22,511 nucleotides of DNA, from positions 1-22,511 of IMG/VR virus record IMGVR_UViG_3300047459_000095; one strand, 5' to 3'. The position numbers were made by a program, and so were the translations under genes. Position 1 is the stretch's first letter; the number at the start of each line of letters is the position of its first letter. Below, in pieces: positions 20,404-22,511 of the stretch. The notes under the pieces are model-generated. The model did no database searches. It was not told where the DNA came from and saw only the letters and a program-made list of their open reading frames with translations. The stretch is from a virus.

Positions 20404-21943
20404 TTTTATTTTGCATCGCCTCAGATAAAGCCATTAGAGTAGATATAATACCATCAATCTTTTCGGTACTTTTACTTTTGTCTGGTTTTATATTTGAAGC
20501 AGGGTCGATTTTCAAAACTACGTTTGACATCATCCATCTCAATATAGGATTTCCTCCGTGTCTAATTTTGTTTGATAATATAAGTGTTTCAAATTCTTTA
20601 GAGGCCGGTGACATTGTTTTAAAACCTTGTCCTACAGGTATCATTGGACATATGCCTTCTTCTGTAATATCTATAACCAATTGAGACGAATTCCATCGGT
20701 CATAGCCCATCATTTTTATATCAAATAAACTTGATAATTCTGTAATTTTGTGCTTAATAAAGTTATAATCACAGACATCTCCGGGAGTAAACTCTATATA
20801 TCCTTCATCCCTCCACCTAACATAGTCTACCTTATCTCTCTCAGTCCTTATATAAGCGTTATCTTGAGGTATAAAATTGTATAATAATAAGTCATAAGAA
20901 CCATCATCCTTTGGAAATAGTAGTGTAATACAGGTAACATCTCGAACCGAAGCTAAATCTAACCCACCAAAACAAGTTTTACCATAGAGCTCCTCAATAT
21001 TTACCTCACCATCGCACTCCATAAACTGAGAATCTGTAATCCAGTTAATCTCACTACTCACCCATTGATTAAGGTGAAGTCTTTTAAATGTTGGTACAAA
21101 TGAAGGTTCGTTTTTAGCCCTAAGAGATTGTTGTTTCATATACTCAGCAGTTATGATAGTACCATAACCCGGATTAGCTTTTTTCCAAACTTCTTCGTCA
21201 AAAATATCATCTTCCTCTTCAGCCTCATAAACTACTGCTAAGAATGTATCGTCTTTGATTACACCACTAATTAATTTTTTTGAATAATTGTATAATTCTT
21301 TACTAATGTGTGTTTTCAAATCACCCACCCCGGCGGTAGTAATACCTAACATAAGTGGTTCTTTTCTTGCTCCCATAGATGTTAAAAGAACGTCATACAA
21401 ATCTCTATTTTTGTGTGAGTGGATCTCGTCTAATAAACAACAAGACAAGTTAAGTCCGTGCTTGGTGTCAGCATCTGCTGATATAACTTGATAATACGAT
21501 CCAACTTTATCATAGGTAATTGAATCCCTGTAAGTGTTTGCCCTCTTAGCTAACTCAGGACTCTGTAAAACCATATTTTTAGAGATACTAAAGGATAGCC
21601 GGGCCTGAAACTTATCAGCAGCAGCAGACACAATTTCCGCACCTTTTTCTCCATCAGAAAATAACATATACAAAGCAATACCACACATCAAATTTGTCTT
21701 ACCATTTTTACGTGGAATAAAGACAAAGCATTGACGATATTTTCTTAGACCAGTCTTCTTAGATTTCCATCCAAATAAGGGTTTTATAATATCGTTCTTT
21801 TGCCATTCTTCAAGTATAAATGGCTGACCGGCTAAATCCCCTTTGGTGTGTAAACAAAAAGTCTCAATGAAGTCTACTGCTCTGTTTGCAGATTTCTCAT
21901 CATAGTAATATTTCTTCTCGTTAATGCTATCTAAATTAGTCAT
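20354..21943 (-). CDS. terL: Terminase large subunit
   Basis: A 529-residue terminase large subunit of the Terminase_1 group (HK97-type). The ATPase half has a Walker A-like loop PRKNGKT (77-83) and Walker B CCLLDEIHSH (168-177, with Asp172-Glu173), followed by the coupling segment LGITTAGVGDL (199-209). The nuclease half starts with CFGGLDLASVRDVT (324-337, catalytic-type Asp329), then GYDRWNSSQL. It ends with ILRWMMSNVVLKIDP and KSTEKIDGIISTLMALSEAM, where an Asp of the third acidic site is expected. It cuts and pumps the genome into proheads through the portal. The gene overlaps the small subunit by 8 bases and the sigma-like gene by 50. Confidence 0.96.
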   Translation of the reverse strand: MTNLDSINEKKYYYDEKSANRAVDFIETFCLHTKGDLAGQPFILEEWQKNDIIKPLFGWKSKKTGLRKYRQCFVFIPRKNGKTNLMCGIALYMLFSDGEKGAEIVSAAADKFQARLSFSISKNMVLQSPELAKRANTYRDSITYDKVGSYYQVISADADTKHGLNLSCCLLDEIHSHKNRDLYDVLLTSMGARKEPLMLGITTAGVGDLKTHISKELYNYSKKLISGVIKDDTFLAVVYEAEEEDDIFDEEVWKKANPGYGTIITAEYMKQQSLRAKNEPSFVPTFKRLHLNQWVSSEINWITDSQFMECDGEVNIEELYGKTCFGGLDLASVRDVTCITLLFPKDDGSYDLLLYNFIPQDNAYIRTERDKVDYVRWRDEGYIEFTPGDVCDYNFIKHKITELSSLFDIKMMGYDRWNSSQLVIDITEEGICPMIPVGQGFKTMSPASKEFETLILSNKIRHGGNPILRWMMSNVVLKIDPASNIKPDKSKSTEKIDGIISTLMALSEAMQNKNDNNGSGYDDKEIFFI

Positions 21944-22406
21944 TACTAAAGAAGTTTTCTATTTTTATATCAGGGTTGTTTGCTTGTTGTTCTATAGCAT
22001 TTACCTTTGCCCGGCTTGATGGTGTTAAACCAAATTCTTTTAGTAGCTGAAAGACTCTTACAAATGCTTGATTAGCTATGATTACTTCAGGCCTTTGTAT
22101 AGACTTTGTGTGTCCTTCTCGTGATGTTACGTCTTGTGTAGGCCCTAGTGTGTTAATCACTTCTTTTGCTTGTTTGTAATCGCCATAAGCATCACAAAGC
22201 AAAGTAAGGGATAGTTCGTCTGACTCAGTAAGCACAGACATATTGTGAAGTAATTGTGATAATTCAATGAAAGACTTTTGACCATCCTCAGATAGCCAAG
22301 TTGGTACTGGCGGTATCTTTAATGGAGATGTAGGCTCGTTTGGATTGGTTCTATCTGCCCTTAACGTGCCTCTTTGTTTCTTTAATTCTGTCGGTAATCT
22401 CTTCAT
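21936..22406 (-). CDS. terS: Terminase small subunit, P27 family
   Basis: A 156-residue protein like P27-type terminase small subunits, which recognise the packaging site and load the large subunit. The N-terminus MKRLPTELKKQRGTLRADRT matches the family opening (basic, then P-rich PLKIPPVPTWL). Helices with LSEDGQKSFIELSQLL, SDELSLTLLCDAYGDYKQAK and ANQAFVRVFQLLKEFGLTPS follow, and the SSRAKV motif is the family's usual end. It is the first gene of the long - strand late module. The A/T-rich stretch upstream is the only non-coding region ahead of it in the window, and a packaging site could lie there or in terS itself. Confidence 0.9.
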   Translation of the reverse strand: MKRLPTELKKQRGTLRADRTNPNEPTSPLKIPPVPTWLSEDGQKSFIELSQLLHNMSVLTESDELSLTLLCDAYGDYKQAKEVINTLGPTQDVTSREGHTKSIQRPEVIIANQAFVRVFQLLKEFGLTPSSRAKVNAIEQQANNPDIKIENFFSND

Positions 22407-22439
22407 CTTCGGCTAACATACAAAAAATTATTTAATTAA

Positions 22440-22470
22440 AAAAAATAAGAAAGAAAAAAAGTAACACAAA
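22440..22470 (-). promoter_or_regulatory. Weak candidate promoter for the late operon
   Basis: On the - strand TTTG (22470-22467), 19 bases, then TATTTTTT (22447-22440) resembles TTTG / TAnnTTTG with the last G replaced by T. The spacing is the same as at the promoter near 2358. It would start RNA roughly 25-30 bases before terS. The region is simple A/T-rich sequence, so a chance match is quite possible. Confidence 0.3.
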
Positions 22471-22487
22471 AAAAGAAAGAATACTCT

Positions 22488-22505
22488 TTATCCTTATCCT
22501 TATCT
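22488..22505. repeat. Three tandem hexamers upstream of terS
   Basis: TTATCC, TTATCC, TTATCT in direct tandem (GATAAG-type repeats on the other strand), about 80 bases upstream of terS at the right window edge. They could be part of a packaging or regulatory site, but the array is short and cut off by the window. Confidence 0.5.
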
Positions 22506-22511
22506 ATAGGG

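Noticed and set aside
1-22511. tRNA, CRISPR array, integrase, attachment site or retroelement (DGR) signals
   Set aside because: No cloverleaf, regular spaced repeats, recombinase, reverse transcriptase or template/variable repeat pair was seen; the two fibre repeats differ by scattered silent changes, not by A-targeted changes.

Overview
The window is a piece of a tailed, siphovirus-type phage (or prophage) genome with low GC content. The host was probably a member of the Bacteroidota, most likely Flavobacteriia. The reasons are a promoter candidate matching the Bacteroidota form (TTTG, 19 bases, TAnnTTTG), A-rich leaders without a clear Shine-Dalgarno sequence in front of most genes, and tail and lysis-region proteins of types I associate with Bacteroidota phages. 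No integrase, repressor, tRNA, rRNA, IS element or CRISPR array is visible, so lifestyle and exact host remain open.

Left part (1-2853, + strand): the end of a cut gene, a complete C5-cytosine DNA methyltransferase, an unknown helical protein, a candidate PD-(D/E)XK nuclease, a strong terminator overlapping a promoter, then two small genes, the second resembling the MazG-like/NTP-pyrophosphohydrolase family. These look like DNA-modification and accessory genes.

Right part (22406 down to 2866, - strand): one long late module read right to left. It runs: terminase small and large subunits; a sigma-factor-like protein; portal; prohead protease with an extra N-terminal domain; HK97-fold major capsid protein followed by a hairpin terminator; four head-tail connector and neck proteins; two paralogous tail tube proteins; the tail assembly chaperone pair made by a -1 frameshift at GGGAAAG as in phage lambda; tape measure; a 970-residue tail-tip protein; and a 723-residue repetitive fibre-like protein. 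The module ends with small membrane proteins (two of them short unlisted genes found by reading the sequence), a DUF5675 protein with a YkuD-like His/Cys motif, an HNH endonuclease, a T7 endonuclease I-type resolvase and a small Cys-containing acidic ORF. The two gene sets converge at about 2853-2866.

The most interesting signals are: (1) three carbohydrate-binding-module-like jelly-roll domains of about 140 residues inserted into two unrelated tail proteins, one of them splitting the tail terminator; (2) the lambda-type frameshift that makes a G/GT chaperone pair; (3) tandem tail tube paralogues, one with a large extra domain; (4) a sigma-like gene inside the packaging-head operon; and (5) a 28-residue exact protein repeat in the fibre whose DNA copies differ at 14 positions, all silent.
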